Part shown: piece after piece, positions 20,748-33,901 of the stretch
Position numbering within the stretch: the stretch's first letter is position 1
Layout of the letters: the number at the start of each line of letters is the position of its first letter
DNA from: Zopfochytrium polystomum
Taxonomy: Eukaryota > Chytridiomycota > Chytridiomycetes > Chytridiales > Chytridiaceae
Length of the DNA stretch: 64,000 bases
Direction: 5' to 3'
NCBI GenBank assembly: GCA_025765615.1
Contig: JAIVFJ010000027.1
Span: 124,001 to 188,000 of the forward strand
Notes under the pieces: generated by a model
What the model saw: the letters and a program-made list of their open reading frames with translations, nothing else
Told to the model about the DNA's origin: nothing
The model's database searches: none
Position numbers and translations under genes: made by a program

Positions 20748-23314
20748 ATGGAATACTCCGCTTCACACAAGGTCCTCCGGTCGGACAATAGAAGCGATGC
20801 GACGCCGGCTCGGAATGCGTCGCTGCGGATCCCCAGCATTACGGTGGAGTCAAACGAACAAGACTCACCGGCGCCCCGCTTCGCCCGACGGCCCAGCATC
20901 GCAGGCGCTGGGCACCGCTCAATCAGCCAGTCCACGCGAAACCTCGCTTTCGCCCCCAAAGTCAGCGAAAATTCCGTAGCGGACGACCACGCCAGTGTGC
21001 AGGACCTCACGGCGCCGCTGTCCGGCAAGTCCGGGGGCGAGCCTGGCGGCAAGGCCGCGCAAGAGCCCGTGGCGCTCAAGTCGGCTTCGTTGGAGTCGTC
21101 GTCCAGGAACTCGTCCCGGAGCGCGTCCATCGACGACGAGGAGTCGCAATACGAAGCGCCGAACCCAGCAGCGCTGTCGCGCCGGGCGTCGCGCTCCATG
21201 TCGCAGTCAGTCGGGTCCCAGTCAATCGGCAACATCCGCGTCGTGACGGAAACGCCGTCGTCCGTGCTCGCGGAGAGCCGGTGGGCGCTGGTAGCCCTTG
21301 CGCTCAACGTCTCCCTCATAATGGCAATTATTGCGCTGCAGCGTACCATCGTTTTGCCAGTTGACGCCTCGCTGGTACAGCATTACGGCGGTGTGACGCT
21401 GGAGATAGTTTTGCTGTATTCCAACGTTTTGACCATGAAGGGTCTAAAGCACGGCGCGTCGGTCATTTTTGGTTATGCACTCTCTTCAAAGAGGGGATTT
21501 AGTCTGGCGGCATGCGGCTTCTTGCAGACTTCGTCATTCAAGAAAAGTCGGTTCGCGCAGAGTCTTTCGCTTACAAGTCCTTCGAGAAAGCTGCTGCAGC
21601 GTATAAGGTACTTTTCCTTCAATGTGTTCTTTCCCGTCAATTCTAGTTGCCAATCTGAATGGAGCTTCCAAGCGTCGTCTGGGTAGCAGTCGAGCTTTTG
21701 AAGCTTATCACTCCGTTTTGCGCCATTGCCCTCTATGCCGAGTCGCACGGAGCCTTCAACGACTTCAGCGACTGCGTATACTTTGTTCAAGACAAAAGAT
21801 TCATCCCTGTGGACAGGCAGTGGCCCACTCTAGCCGTGGAGGTTGGAGTGGCCGAGTATGTATTTGGAACATCGCTCGGAATTATGCGATCGGAACAAAC
21901 TGATGAAATGTGAGTTGGTTAGTCACAGCGGAACGTTGCTTTAACGCTTCTCCTGCGCAAAGAAAAACCACTGCAATTTTCCCTCCGGCCCTAAGATCTT
22001 CGCTGAATGATGGTGACACCATCATTGGCCTCGGTTTCACCGCCGACATATCAACAGAGTGTGTCTGCTCCACTGGAGTCAAGTAAGAGGAGAAACGGGG
22101 TTTTCCGTATTTCGCATTTGTCGCCTGCGTACCACGTTCAACAGACTTACGGACTCTTCAACAGTGCATCGGATATAGTCACTGCAGGAGTGGACTCTGC
22201 ACAGGTGAACGAAGCGATGGAAAAATACCACGACCTGGCGGGAATGACAGGCATAACGTTTGGAATTTCGGCCGAGAACCAAACACTACGAATATCCAAC
22301 ATTCTTAGCGGTGCGGCGGTATGTGGTGGAAACGTGGGGGCGAGGCTTTTGCTCCCACTCGTCTGTTCAACAACCATCTCGAACCACCGGAGTGCACAAG
22401 TTGAGGTTGCTTTCCGAACAGATGGGACTTCTGCTAGCATCACCCCTGATGTCGTTGAAATGTAGTACCGCAGTTGCTTTTCATTGGTGTTGCTGCTTCT
22501 AATCACCGAACCAACACATCGCCTGAAGGATCTCGGATATTGGACCAGCAGACGTGGACACGTGGCTGCTATTCGCCATGACAAAGATTCTCGAGGGCCC
22601 CGTTTCGGCGTTCCCCCTGCCCCCTCAGACTCCCGGATCGGTCAGTCCCTTGCTCTGGTGGACCACACCCAACCTAATAGCCGTAGACCGCGCGATGGTC
22701 GAAGCCGGAATTGAGACGATGTACGCCATTCTGTTCAAGGCGGCGATCCAGCGCACCTACGTTGCCAAGGCGACGCAGTGCCCGCGGAAAAATATGCTTA
22801 CGTCGCATATGAGCACCATCACGATCCGCAAGGAGGGTATGATCTGTGCGATGCTGATCCTGGCGGTGCAGGTCGTCGTGTCGGCGTTCTCGGTCGCCAT
22901 GTTCGGGCTCTGGCTGGCGTCGCCGGATCCCATCGGACCTGCCGTGCGTGCGACCCGAGAGTTTGTGTACTTTATGGCCCTGTTTTCGTCGTCGACGCTG
23001 GCTTGCAACAGTGAGTGTTGGCAGTGTGCTCTCTCTTTCGTTTTCGCTCTTTTTCTTTTTTTTATTTTATTTTTTTTTTTTTTTTGGTTTTCCCCCACAC
23101 ACTTTTCTCCTCTGTTTTGTCCCCCATATGACCGATTCTGACTCCCCCAGTGTGCGAGCTTGGCAACGGCGCCTCATACGCCATTTGGCAGGAGCTAGAT
23201 GTCGTGGCTCGCATTGGCGAGGCGTTGCATTCGCTAGACATGCCGGTTGGTCAGCTGGTCGTGGACAAGCCATCCATGGTGCGAGCGTTGAAGAACGGCC
23301 GGAAGTACATGTGA
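20748..23314 (+). CDS. Unrecognised polytopic membrane protein, tandem copy B
   Basis: This is a paralogue of the gene just upstream with the same six-exon plan. Matching blocks include IGNIRVVTET, HYGGVTLEIVLLYSN, FGYALSSKRGFSLAACGFLQ, AVELLKLITPFCAIALYAE, LNDGDTIIGLGFTADIST, ISNILSGAAVCGGN, LVCSTTISNHRSAQVE, LWWTTPNLIAVDRAMVE, METMYAILFKAAIQRTYVA-type sequence and CELGNGASYAIWQELDVVAR. The disordered N-terminal 160 residues have diverged far more than the membrane part. The last intron (about 23012-23150) is long and T-rich. It arose by tandem duplication; the function is unknown. The last exon of A and B is nearly identical in protein, which suggests strong constraint. Confidence 0.8.
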
Positions 23315-23489
23315 CGAACACGGCCGCCGTCCCCCGCCTGATATCTTTTTTTTCCACCTCGCCTCCGTTACACTGTACTTCTTCCAAGTTTGTTCACCTC
23401 GTTCAGAGCAAGCAAGCATTCCAGGTCTGCTTTAAAAAATCATCCGGTTCGATGATAACCACAATCGATAAAATATGAATTCATCCACC

Positions 23490-23522
<33 letters not shown>

Positions 23523-23599
23523 GAGTCAGAATTTGGCAGAGATCCGAAGAAAGCAAAAAGAAAACAAAAAAAAAAAAAGTGGGGAAGAAAGAGATCATC
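23315..23599. repeat. Spacer with (CAGA)n tetranucleotide repeat
   Basis: The 3' flank of copy B contains about eight units of CAGA at 23490-23523, then an A-rich tract (23560-23580) just before the aminotransferase start. Confidence 0.8.
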
Positions 23600-25360
<1,761 letters not shown>

Positions 25361-25497
25361 GCTCGACAGAAGAATTGGCCCAGCAAAAGTTTTTCATTTG
25401 TTGCCCACATTCTCGCCGTCTAAGTTGTTGGTGCGAGTTTCCATTCATGGTAACCTGTTTCAATAAAACCTCTTTTCGAACATTATTACCCGTAAAA

Positions 25498-27315
25498 TCA
25501 GTGCGACGCGCTCTTCTTCATCACAAAGAACGCCGACAGGCTATCTTCCTCAGTCGCACCGGGAACCAGCACCTCAAACCGCCAGTTTTCGATCATTGAC
25601 TCGACCCATGGTAGCGGAGGTCGCGTTTCCCGGTACTCCACCTCAAACTCACCCAGAACGACCACCGTGTCGATTCCTTCAGCGTACTTGCCGATCCAAT
25701 CCATCAGCATGTCCGTTCCTTCCACGTCCGATCGGCCAAAAACTTTGATCGCGTCAGTGTTTCGGCCAGTGGCGACAGCGGGAAGGTCCACAACAATGCG
25801 AGCCATGCGGACGCCTTCGTGGTAAAGCGCACACGCGACGGCAAGCTGTGGGTTTGCAAGCGTGATAACGGGAAGGGGAGTTGTCGAACCAGTCACTTCT
25901 TCGTGGGGTTTGCCGTCGAACGGGTTGGAGAAAGAGAGGGTTGCGTTGAGGAGGTAAAGCATTACAGAGTCGCCGTCAGGGAGCTCGACTGTTTCATAAT
26001 CCACAGTCTGTGAGTCGACCGTCAGGTTGAAGGCAGCAGTCGTGTTGAAGGAGGAGGTCGAGTTGCCGGATCCGCCGCCGAAGAGGTCTGTCGCATTCAA
26101 CGTGTAGTAGGTCCAGATCGGGATTTTCCAGCTGCCCACCTCTGGGATCACAATGATCGGCTTTGACTGCTGACGCAGCGTGAAGAAAGTTTGGACCGAG
26201 CCAGTCTGACCCAACAGGGCAGAGATAAGTCCTGCCGCGTATCCGACGTCTGTGAGCTTCAGGGATGTGTTCATGGACAGCGGGGCCCACTTCACTCCGG
26301 GCTCAATTTTGAAACCCGGAAAAGACAGCTGCGCGGCGGCCTGTCCAGGGATCACCAAATCGGGCCGAGACCGCTGGATGGCAGCGTCCTCGTCCTCCCA
26401 AGATGCAGGGATTCGCGGCGGGAAGAGCGACTTTTGCACAGAGCCCTTGATCGGCGGGGATGCATCTCCAAGCGGGACGAGCTGAAACTCGCTTGGCGAG
26501 ATGATGACATCCACAGGGGAAGGATCTCCGACGTGCTGGAGACCAGTCATTTCGAAGCGAATGGCATCCTCGCCAATGAATAGAATGTGGAGGGACGAGA
26601 GCCGCGTTCCGCTCTCACCGGATCCACTGTTGATCAGACACACGCACACGCACACACGTTCAACCAGTTAGCATCCCCTTCGTCGGAAAAAAAAAAAAAA
26701 AAAAAAAAAAGAAGAAAGCAACTACGGAGCCAAGAGAAGCATGCAACCGCACCGTTGGAGTCGAACAGGGATGTAAACAAAGTAAAGCGATGCCCAACCA
26801 GTTGCCAGGACCAGCGCCACCGCGGCGACGACGGCGAGCAGCAGACAGCAGGTGCGCCGGCGCCACGACGACACTTTCGGCCGCCGCCGCTGGCCCGCGG
26901 CATACGCCGCTTCGCCGCCGGCGCCGTCGTCGTCGTCGTCCCGGGCGGCGTCAATGGACGACCTGCCTGCGGCGGCGCCGGCACCGGAAGAGAACGGCGC
27001 CCATGAGGACCTCACGGACGACGCCGAGGCCCACAGCAGCGGCGTGGACTCGCTGGGGCCGAGGGTGAGGAGGCTGGACCTGTTGTTGTTGGTGTTGTTG
27101 GTGGGGTTGGTCGTCGCGGTCGACAAGCGCTTTGGGGGAGACAGGGCTTGGGTGAGGGGCGACAGGGCGTCTGAGCTCAGGAGGTCGTTGATTTCGTCGT
27201 CGTCGAGGGTGGGATGGGTTGCAGTGGCGGTGGACGAGGTGGCGGCGGCAGCGCCTGGGGGCTTTGGGGGAAGCGCCGACGGCCCAGCGCCAGCGGCGAC
27301 TGTTTGAGGACTCAT
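25498..27315 (-). CDS. Type II single-pass membrane protein with DUF3712/LEA-like ectodomain
   Basis: The start MSPQTVAAG (27313-27315) opens an exon coding a low-complexity cytosolic part (Ala/Pro, NNTNNN and DDDDD runs) and one membrane helix (CLLLAVVAAVALVLATGW). After an intron (about 26765-26636, with poly-A/T and CA runs) the second exon codes about 380 lumenal residues with several N-glycosylation sites (NATDLF, NSTSSFNTT, NATLSFSN). The phrase LLNATLSFSNPFDG recalls fungal DUF3712 proteins, one of which (Tag1) sits in the vacuole membrane. The assignment rests on general resemblance only and is tentative. The gene converges on the aminotransferase with 137 bp between stops. Confidence 0.65.
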
Positions 27316-27564
27316 TGCACGCAAAAAGGGGCAGAATCGAAATACAACACAGCAAAAAAAAAGAAAAAGAAAAAAAAGATGCGGCGGACGGATTTTTTTT
27401 CTTTTTCCTCGTTTTTTTTTTTTTTTTTTTTTTTTTTTCCCCCGCAAAATCTGAGTGGGTCGACGGTTTTCGCGCTATCATCCATCGACCTCACCGAGTG
27501 GTAAGTTCATTCTCCTCCTTCTTTCTCGTTGTTCAACTCGTGTTCGTGTCAACTATTCACACAC

Positions 27565-27611
<47 letters not shown>

Positions 27612-28518
27612 TCTTGGTATCCTTCATTTGTGTGGTCGACCGGCGCTTGGTGCGGTTGTGATCGCGACGATAGCGGGTCATCTACGGGGATCCTTTCTCT
27701 TCCGTATCTCTCCCCCATTCTCCCTCGGTTTGCCCCGCACGGCCATCCGGCGGGCTTGCGGCGGGGATGACTGGATTGCTGCGGACATTCCACTTTTCCT
27801 TTCACTTTTCCTTTCACTTATCCTTTCACTTTTCCTTACCCCTTCACTTTTCTCCGTCTTTCTCTCGCTTCCCCTCATGGAGCTCCCTTGTGCTCGCGCG
27901 CAGCCGCTCCGCGCGGTACTGGCCCAGTAGGCGTTGTTTGCGGCAGCTGGCATCGCCGCAGCAATCAACATAAAGCAGGCAAACCGGGCGCGGTGGAGGT
28001 GGCGTTGTGGCGTTTGCTGTTCGGTACGCACCCCGCACCACAGTCCCGACTTCAACAAGCGAGGCCAAAACTTAACAGTTAGTTTGTGAGGTAAATGAAA
28101 ACATATTCTGTTTCGACTGGTCGAAGTAAGAGGTCTCGAGGAAAGGAAGCACTTAAGAAACGTTTCTTGTGCCTCCGCGCGGAAAGGGTAAAGGGGATGA
28201 GCAGAGGAAGTGAGACTAAAGAAGCGCGAAGTACCCACATTCACAAAGATAAGCGAATCGGAATGGGAAAAGGAGTGCGTTTGAGCAAAATGCTTTCTTC
28301 TGCCATTCGCCTCGTAGGTACTAACAGAGAGAAACCACGACGATAAACGAAGGAAAAAACATAGGAAATAAGCGAGAAATAAGCGAGACCAAGGGGAGGA
28401 GAAGTCACTGCCTCTCTGCTTTACCCAGACATCAACCCCGAAAGAGCAATCAGCAAAAAGATACGAACACGTGTTTTCCAATCGCAAACACGCTGTGGGA
28501 AGAATATCACAATTTGGC
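27316..28518. repeat. 1.2-kb intergenic region with CT and 12-bp repeats
   Basis: It contains A/T homopolymer runs (27350-27440), (CT)n at 27566-27609, and four units of a 12-bp minisatellite CACTTTTCCTTT at 27791-27838. Minus-strand frames across 27678-28574 are long but low in complexity and repeat-driven, and I do not support them as genes. The part next to 28519 is probably FTR1 3' untranslated sequence. Confidence 0.6.
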
Positions 28519-29877
28519 TCAGGCGACGGAAACAGCCGCTTCAGCCTCAGCGCGACGCTGTTTGCGAGAGGCACGACGAGCTTCCTTCTCCTTCTTGGCC
28601 TTCGCCTTCATGAACTTGGCAATGACAAGACCGATAGAGATGACAATCCAGTAGCTGATGTAGGAGGAGATTGATGCGTAAGTGCCTTGGTTGGACCATC
28701 CAAGAATAGCTGAGAAGATTTGCCATCCAAGGTCCTCCTTCGTTTCGGGGTTGCAGCAGTCGAGGTACCACATCGTCACGAAGGGGTTGAATGAGCCAAC
28801 AATATCGTCGGCATCGGCGGCTCCGAGACGCTTTGCCCACTGATACGCTTGGAACATGAGGACTGCTTTGACAAGCAGACCGGCCGCAAGGAAGAACAGG
28901 AAAGTAGCCGCCGACGTGAAAAAGGTGCGAAGCTTGACTGCGTTGCCGGCCTTGTAGATGACGTATCCCAACAAGACACCGAGAATGATGCCCACGATGG
29001 CAGCGATGGGGATTGAGCCCGCATCAGTTGAGATACCGAGGCCACCAAGGAAGACCATGCCCTCGAGACCTTCCCGGAGGACGGTGATCAACGGAATCAG
29101 GAAAAGCGCGTTGGCTGCAGCGCGAGCAGGCTTATCGACGTCAGAGTTCGAAATGTCCTCCGAATCTTTTTCTTTCGAAGCCTTCTCTTTGGGAGCCGCC
29201 TCCCCGTTTCCGGCCGTCTTCTTTGACTTAAAGTAGGTCTTCGCTTTAGCAAACATAGAATCCATGAAGGAATGCTCGGACGAAGTGCTGGCCAAGCTGT
29301 GCGAGTCGTTGTCCGCCGGAGAAAACGACGTCGGCCCCTTCCGCTCCGTTTTCTGCTGCAATCGTTGGGGCAAAGACTGAGTGACTGGCGAGCTTCTTCT
29401 TGAGCTTCCTGTTCCACTTGGCCGTGATATCCTCAGTTTCAAGAAAGGCGATGGCCATGATGGTAAGGAGAATGCAAGCCAGTAAACTGAAGGATGCCTC
29501 CCACAGGTTTTCGGCCGACGACCTATTTTTTTTGGTAAGGTTCGGCGTATTACTTTAACCAGAAGAAGGAGTGGTGACGCTGCGACTTACCAGAGGTTGT
29601 TCGCGTACTTGAACCAGACCGCAAGGAAGGCGGCACCAATTATGATGGATATAAGTAGACCGATGCCAGTGCCGATCAAGACTAAAGTGTTTAGTCGTTT
29701 CTTGATGGCAGGGGTGGCGGCGAAGGTCTGGTGAACGAAAGTCGCCAATACAGAAACAACGATGGAAGCTTCCGTCGCCTGAAGTCTTGCATTAGACGTG
29801 CCAGCGGGTTGGGGAAAAGCGCGCTGCCTTACCTCGCGGAACGTGGCGAAGAAGATGGGAACCGAGAACCCAACCAT
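28519..29877 (-). CDS. FTR1: High-affinity iron permease FTR1
   Basis: FTR1 forms the plasma-membrane iron channel partnered by a multicopper ferroxidase. Both REXXE iron motifs are present: REATE in the first helix region (FRE plus ATEASIVVSVLA after splicing) and REGLE in ITVLREGLEGMVFLGG. The first intron is 54 bp (29832-29779), in frame and without a stop. Further helices and the C-terminal Lys/Arg-rich tail (KAKAKKEKEARRASRKQRR) fit the family. Between AKWNRKLKKKL (about 29400) and the frame leading to KPARAANALFLIPL there is a +1 frame change; I could not place a convincing intron there, so that part (29290-29440) is unresolved. It is divergent to the ferroxidase gene, as in several fungi. 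Confidence 0.92.
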
Positions 29878-30334
29878 TATCGTCTCTGAAAATTAAAGCT
29901 GGACTTGGTTGAAACAAAATCGAGGAGGTCTTCGGGTAGGTGACGGCTTTTTCGTTGCCGTTGTGTCGAGATGCTGGTGGCAGTTGTTGCTGGCAAGTAT
30001 TGAAGGTAACTGTCGTCCCGCGGCCAAGCGTGGAAAGGCGACGGCAGTGGATCTATGAGTGTGGAGCGGATCGCTAGGCCCTATTTAACGGGCAAAAACG
30101 GGCAAACAGTGTGCGGGAAACAAGAAAGTGATAACAAAAAGGGAAGAGAGCTTGGCGTGAACAAAGGAGTGCAGTGTTTTCGGTCGGCAAGCCCTCTTCG
30201 GCTTGAGACAAACGGGCAGAGGCTGTTCCAATTTGGAAATATTCGTCGGACGCGGAAAGCGTTGAGTTTCCTTCCATGCACATCGTGAACCGCGTTTGAG
30301 AAGCTCCGCGAAGCACGGTCGACGATCTGTCTGT

Positions 30335-30377
<43 letters not shown>

Positions 30378-31302
30378 CTCACTCTCTCTCTCTCACCCCT
30401 CTCTCTCTCTCTCGTCTCTCTCTTTTCTATCTCCAATCTTCCAGTTTGTTCATTTTCTTCCTGGTTCTTCTTCTCTGATCATTCCTGTGTGCCAAGTTTC
30501 CGTTCCGTCAATGCGCCCCTTTTTCTGGAAGCGGTTAACGACGGAATAAATACCAAAAGCAGGCAGTGTGCAAAAGGAACAAACACACCCTTAGCAAATC
30601 AGGAACAAACCCGAATTGAGAAAAAAATTTTCTTTCAGCTTCCCATTTTCGAATTTGTGGACTTTTCCCTGGAGAACATTCTGGCGCGGAAAGCGCTTCA
30701 CCTGCTTCCTTGGAGCGTCTTCCGATTTGTCTCTCGCACGCCGCATTGCATGTTGTTGGGAGGCGGTTTCTGTCAAGGATGTTCCTCCTATTTTTTTGGA
30801 AGCTCGCCTCTCTGTGTCGTCGTCCTTGTTTGTTTCCCCCTTTCCCAAAGGCAGGGTGGGAAAAACTCTGGTCCCATGCGAACATCGAGTTGCCTGCCCC
30901 TCCCTCCCTCCGCTCATTGGCTGCCCCGTTCGTTGTTGCACAAGTTTGTTGTGAGGGGTCGTTTTGTCTTTTTTTGCGAAGCACGAAAAACCAGTCGTGG
31001 CCTCAATTCTCGATCGGAACTTGATCACAGTCTGTCTGCTGTCTGAAACGGTCCACCTGTCTGTCTGTCTGTGTGGCTGCCCGTTTGGTGGTCATTTGGC
31101 CGTTTCTTTGAATATAAAAGCGCACTACCTCCTTCGGTAAGCAGCCGTCACTCCAGTTCACAACCCCTCTTGCATTCGTGCCGTCATCCTTCACATCTTC
31201 AGCTTCTTCACTTTGCTTCTTCGTCTCCGAGGAAAGAAACGTACCTAAAGAGCAGGCCTCTTAAACCAAGCAATCAGATCGTTCTCCATTGAACTTTCAA
31301 CG
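29878..31302. promoter_or_regulatory. Divergent FTR1-FET3 regulatory region
   Basis: 1.4 kb separate the two start codons. Visible items are (CT)n at 30335-30430, a TGATAA core at 30129-30134 (a GATA-type site of the kind used by fungal iron repressors, but a single core is weak evidence), and a TATA box TATAAAA at 31113-31119, 184 bp upstream of the ferroxidase ATG. The open frames at 30489-31046 (plus) and 30535-31028 (minus) overlap each other and resemble nothing known. Confidence 0.55.
31113..31119 (+). promoter_or_regulatory. TATA box of the ferroxidase gene
   Basis: TATAAAA in a GC-richer context, 184 bp before the start codon and oriented with the gene. It suggests a strongly regulated promoter. 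Confidence 0.55.
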
Positions 31303-33218
31303 ATGTCCTCCTCAGCGACGTCAACAGTGTCGGCCACTGCCACGTCCACCGCGACTGCTTCTGCTGCCACCTACACTCCAACCACGGTGAGCCTCAACTG
31401 GAATATCGGATACGTCAACGTCGACCCCGATGGAACAAACCCTCGCTCCGCCATCGGTGTCAACGGAAAATGGCCCCTCACCCCAGTTACCGCCTACAAG
31501 GGCGACACCCTGGAGCTCACCATTGTACGTATTGCGCTGCTCCCGTTTGCTTGCGCATACTCACACTTTTCCCAGACGAACAGCATCAGCGAGGGCACCT
31601 CTGTCCACTTCCACGGCCTGTTCCAAAACGGAACCGTCGAGTTTGATGGACCCTCCGGCGTGACTCAATGGTCGGTGTTATCTTACGGTGTGGAATGGAA
31701 TGACACTTACCTCTGATTTGTTCTGGTTGGGATCTGAAGCCCTACGCCGCCTGGGGAAACTTTCGTCTACAAGTTTCCGTTGCAGCAGACCGGAACCTAC
31801 TGGATCCACGGTCACAACTTGGGGCACTACGTCGATGGTCTTCGCACCCCACTTATCATCAAGGACCCGACTGACAAGAACGGCTACGAGGATGTGGTTG
31901 TCAGTCTTTCCGGTACGTATCATAAGAAGCTTCCTATAGTAAATTGCCTAACTCTTCGAACGCAGACTGGTACTACCATGATCACGCGACACTGCTTGGA
32001 CAGTTCCTTGATGTCTCCAACCCTGCCGGAAATGAACCCGTCCCTGATGCCGTTCTCGTGAACGAATCTCAAGACTCAACTGTTACTTTCGTTCCGGGAA
32101 AGACATATCGTCTCCGTGTTGTGTCGATGTCAGCCATTGGAATGTACACTTTCTGGATCGACGGACACAACATGACCATCATTGAAGTCGACGGCATCGA
32201 TGTGGAGCCCTACGATGTCTCCGCTGTCAACATCGCCCCTGCGCAGCGGTACTCCATCCTTGTCAAGGCTCTTACTAGCGCCAACGACACTGCTTACAAC
32301 TACCAGTTCCACTCATGGATGGACCCGGACATGTTCGACCAACCACCCACTTACAACACCATCACGAACATGACAATTGTGTACAAGGAAGGAAACCCCC
32401 TGTTCCCAGCCACAGACATGCCCGACGACGTCTTTGATGACACGGCAATTATGAGCATTGTTCCTACCACTGCCATCGCAGCGTACAAGGCGGACAAGTC
32501 CTTCGACCTTCAAGTCATTTTCCAAGTCATGACCGACGGTACGAACCACGGAACTTTCAACAGCATCGCGTACACTCGCCCGAAGGTTCCCACCCTTTTG
32601 ACGGTCCTTTCTGTCAGCGACGACTTGAAGACGAACCCGCTTGTATACGGTCCCAGCACGCACTCCTACGTCCTGAATCACATGGAAGCTACTGAAATCA
32701 TCATTGAAAACACTGATGCTGGCAACCACCCTTTCCACTTGCACGGTCACGCCTTCCAAGTCATTGAGGTCAACGGCGAACGTGGTTACGACCCTACCAA
32801 CGTTACTGAAGCGAAATTCCCCCCTCGCCGTGACACTGTCATGATTCCTGGTGGAGGGTACGCCATCATCCGCTTCGTGAACGACAACCCGGGTGTTTGG
32901 TTGTTCCACTGCCACATTGAATGGCACTTGCAAGCCGGTTTGGCGGCGATCTTTATTGAAGCCCCCACTCTGATTACCGTTGCCGGTGGGAAGAAGAACG
33001 TCTCCGCACTGGACACCCGATTCACCTCACAGTGCACCTCGCAAGGACTTTCGGCCACCGGCAATGCTGCCGGCAACGCTGGTCTGGATCTGTCTGGTTA
33101 CAATTATGGCCCTCAAGTCCTCGTGACAGGAACTACTCGTGCTTTCTGGGGCTCCATTGCAGGTTGCGCTGTCGCCGCTGTGATTGGTGTCGCGTCTGTC
33201 ATCTTCTACTCTTCTTAA
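31303..33218 (+). CDS. FET3: Multicopper ferroxidase, FET3 type
   Basis: FET3 oxidises Fe(II) and hands Fe(III) to FTR1. Four exons: 31303-31524, 31576-31670, 31740-31912, 31966-33218. All copper motifs are present: VHFHGLFQNG, YWIHGHN, HPFHLHGHAFQ and the T1 site HCHIEWHLQAGL with Leu in the axial position. Homology to yeast Fet3 is continuous, including NPAGNEPVPDAVLVN. At the position of yeast Glu185 (SLSEWYHD) this protein has Asp (SLSDWYYHDH, residue about 164), coded across the third splice junction. The N terminus is Ser/Thr/Ala-rich with no clear signal peptide; an in-frame stop at 31246 excludes a simple upstream start. It ends in one membrane helix with almost no cytosolic tail. Confidence 0.93.
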
Positions 33219-33901
33219 GATTCCGATCGTAGTGGTTGGGTCGAAGATGTGTGCGCTGATGGGTGAGGTCAGGAGCGAGACTACGCCCGACTCTTTTTCG
33301 CTTCGTGTTGTGGTCTCATGCGTAATTTTTCTCTTCTACACCCTCCTTGCCTATTTTCGCTTTCTTTTACCCGCGCCGTTTCTGCCACCACTTTTCTTCT
33401 ACCGCACGCTTGTGCCCAGTATGCCCTTGCTATCGCTCTTTTCCCAAACCATTTCTCTTTGCTTCTTCCTTATTGTTTTGGGAAGAGAATTGCGTCTTGT
33501 TTTCCCAGTAACGTTCGTTGTTACGCGTCGGGACGGTCATTTTTGGGCCTGTCATAAACACCCTTGACCCACTTTCCTTTGCTCAACCGCCTGTTTGTCT
33601 CGTGTACAACAATTCTTCATTTCTTTTACAACTCGAACTCTCTCTCTTCTGGGCGGCCGAAGTGTTGGTTTTGTAGTTCGGTGGTAGGCTTACTTCGTTC
33701 CCACCGTGCGCTCTCTTTGTCTAACTCCTCATACGGTGTTTGTGCGCCCATCGGGACTGTTGACTACAGTACAATAAAACAGTTCACCACACTCCGCCGA
33801 AGCTTTCGCGTGCGCCGCGTGCTCAACACCACCCGACAATCCTTTTCTGGGTGCCACCGGCTTAAAACGAAAGACAAGAGAGCACCCGGACATTCGAAAA
33901 C
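33219..33901. other. Intergenic region between FET3 and TMF1
   Basis: 683 bp of T/C-rich sequence hold the 3' end of the ferroxidase transcript and the promoter of the golgin. I see no gene or named element. Confidence 0.5.

Noticed and set aside
27678..28574. 298-codon minus ORF upstream of the type II membrane protein gene
   Set aside because: It runs through CT and minisatellite repeats, overlaps the FTR1 end and shows no family; the composition follows the simple repeats.
30489..31046. 185-codon ORF in the FTR1-FET3 gap
   Set aside because: Overlapping frames of similar length exist on both strands and none has a recognisable feature; it is better read as promoter sequence.
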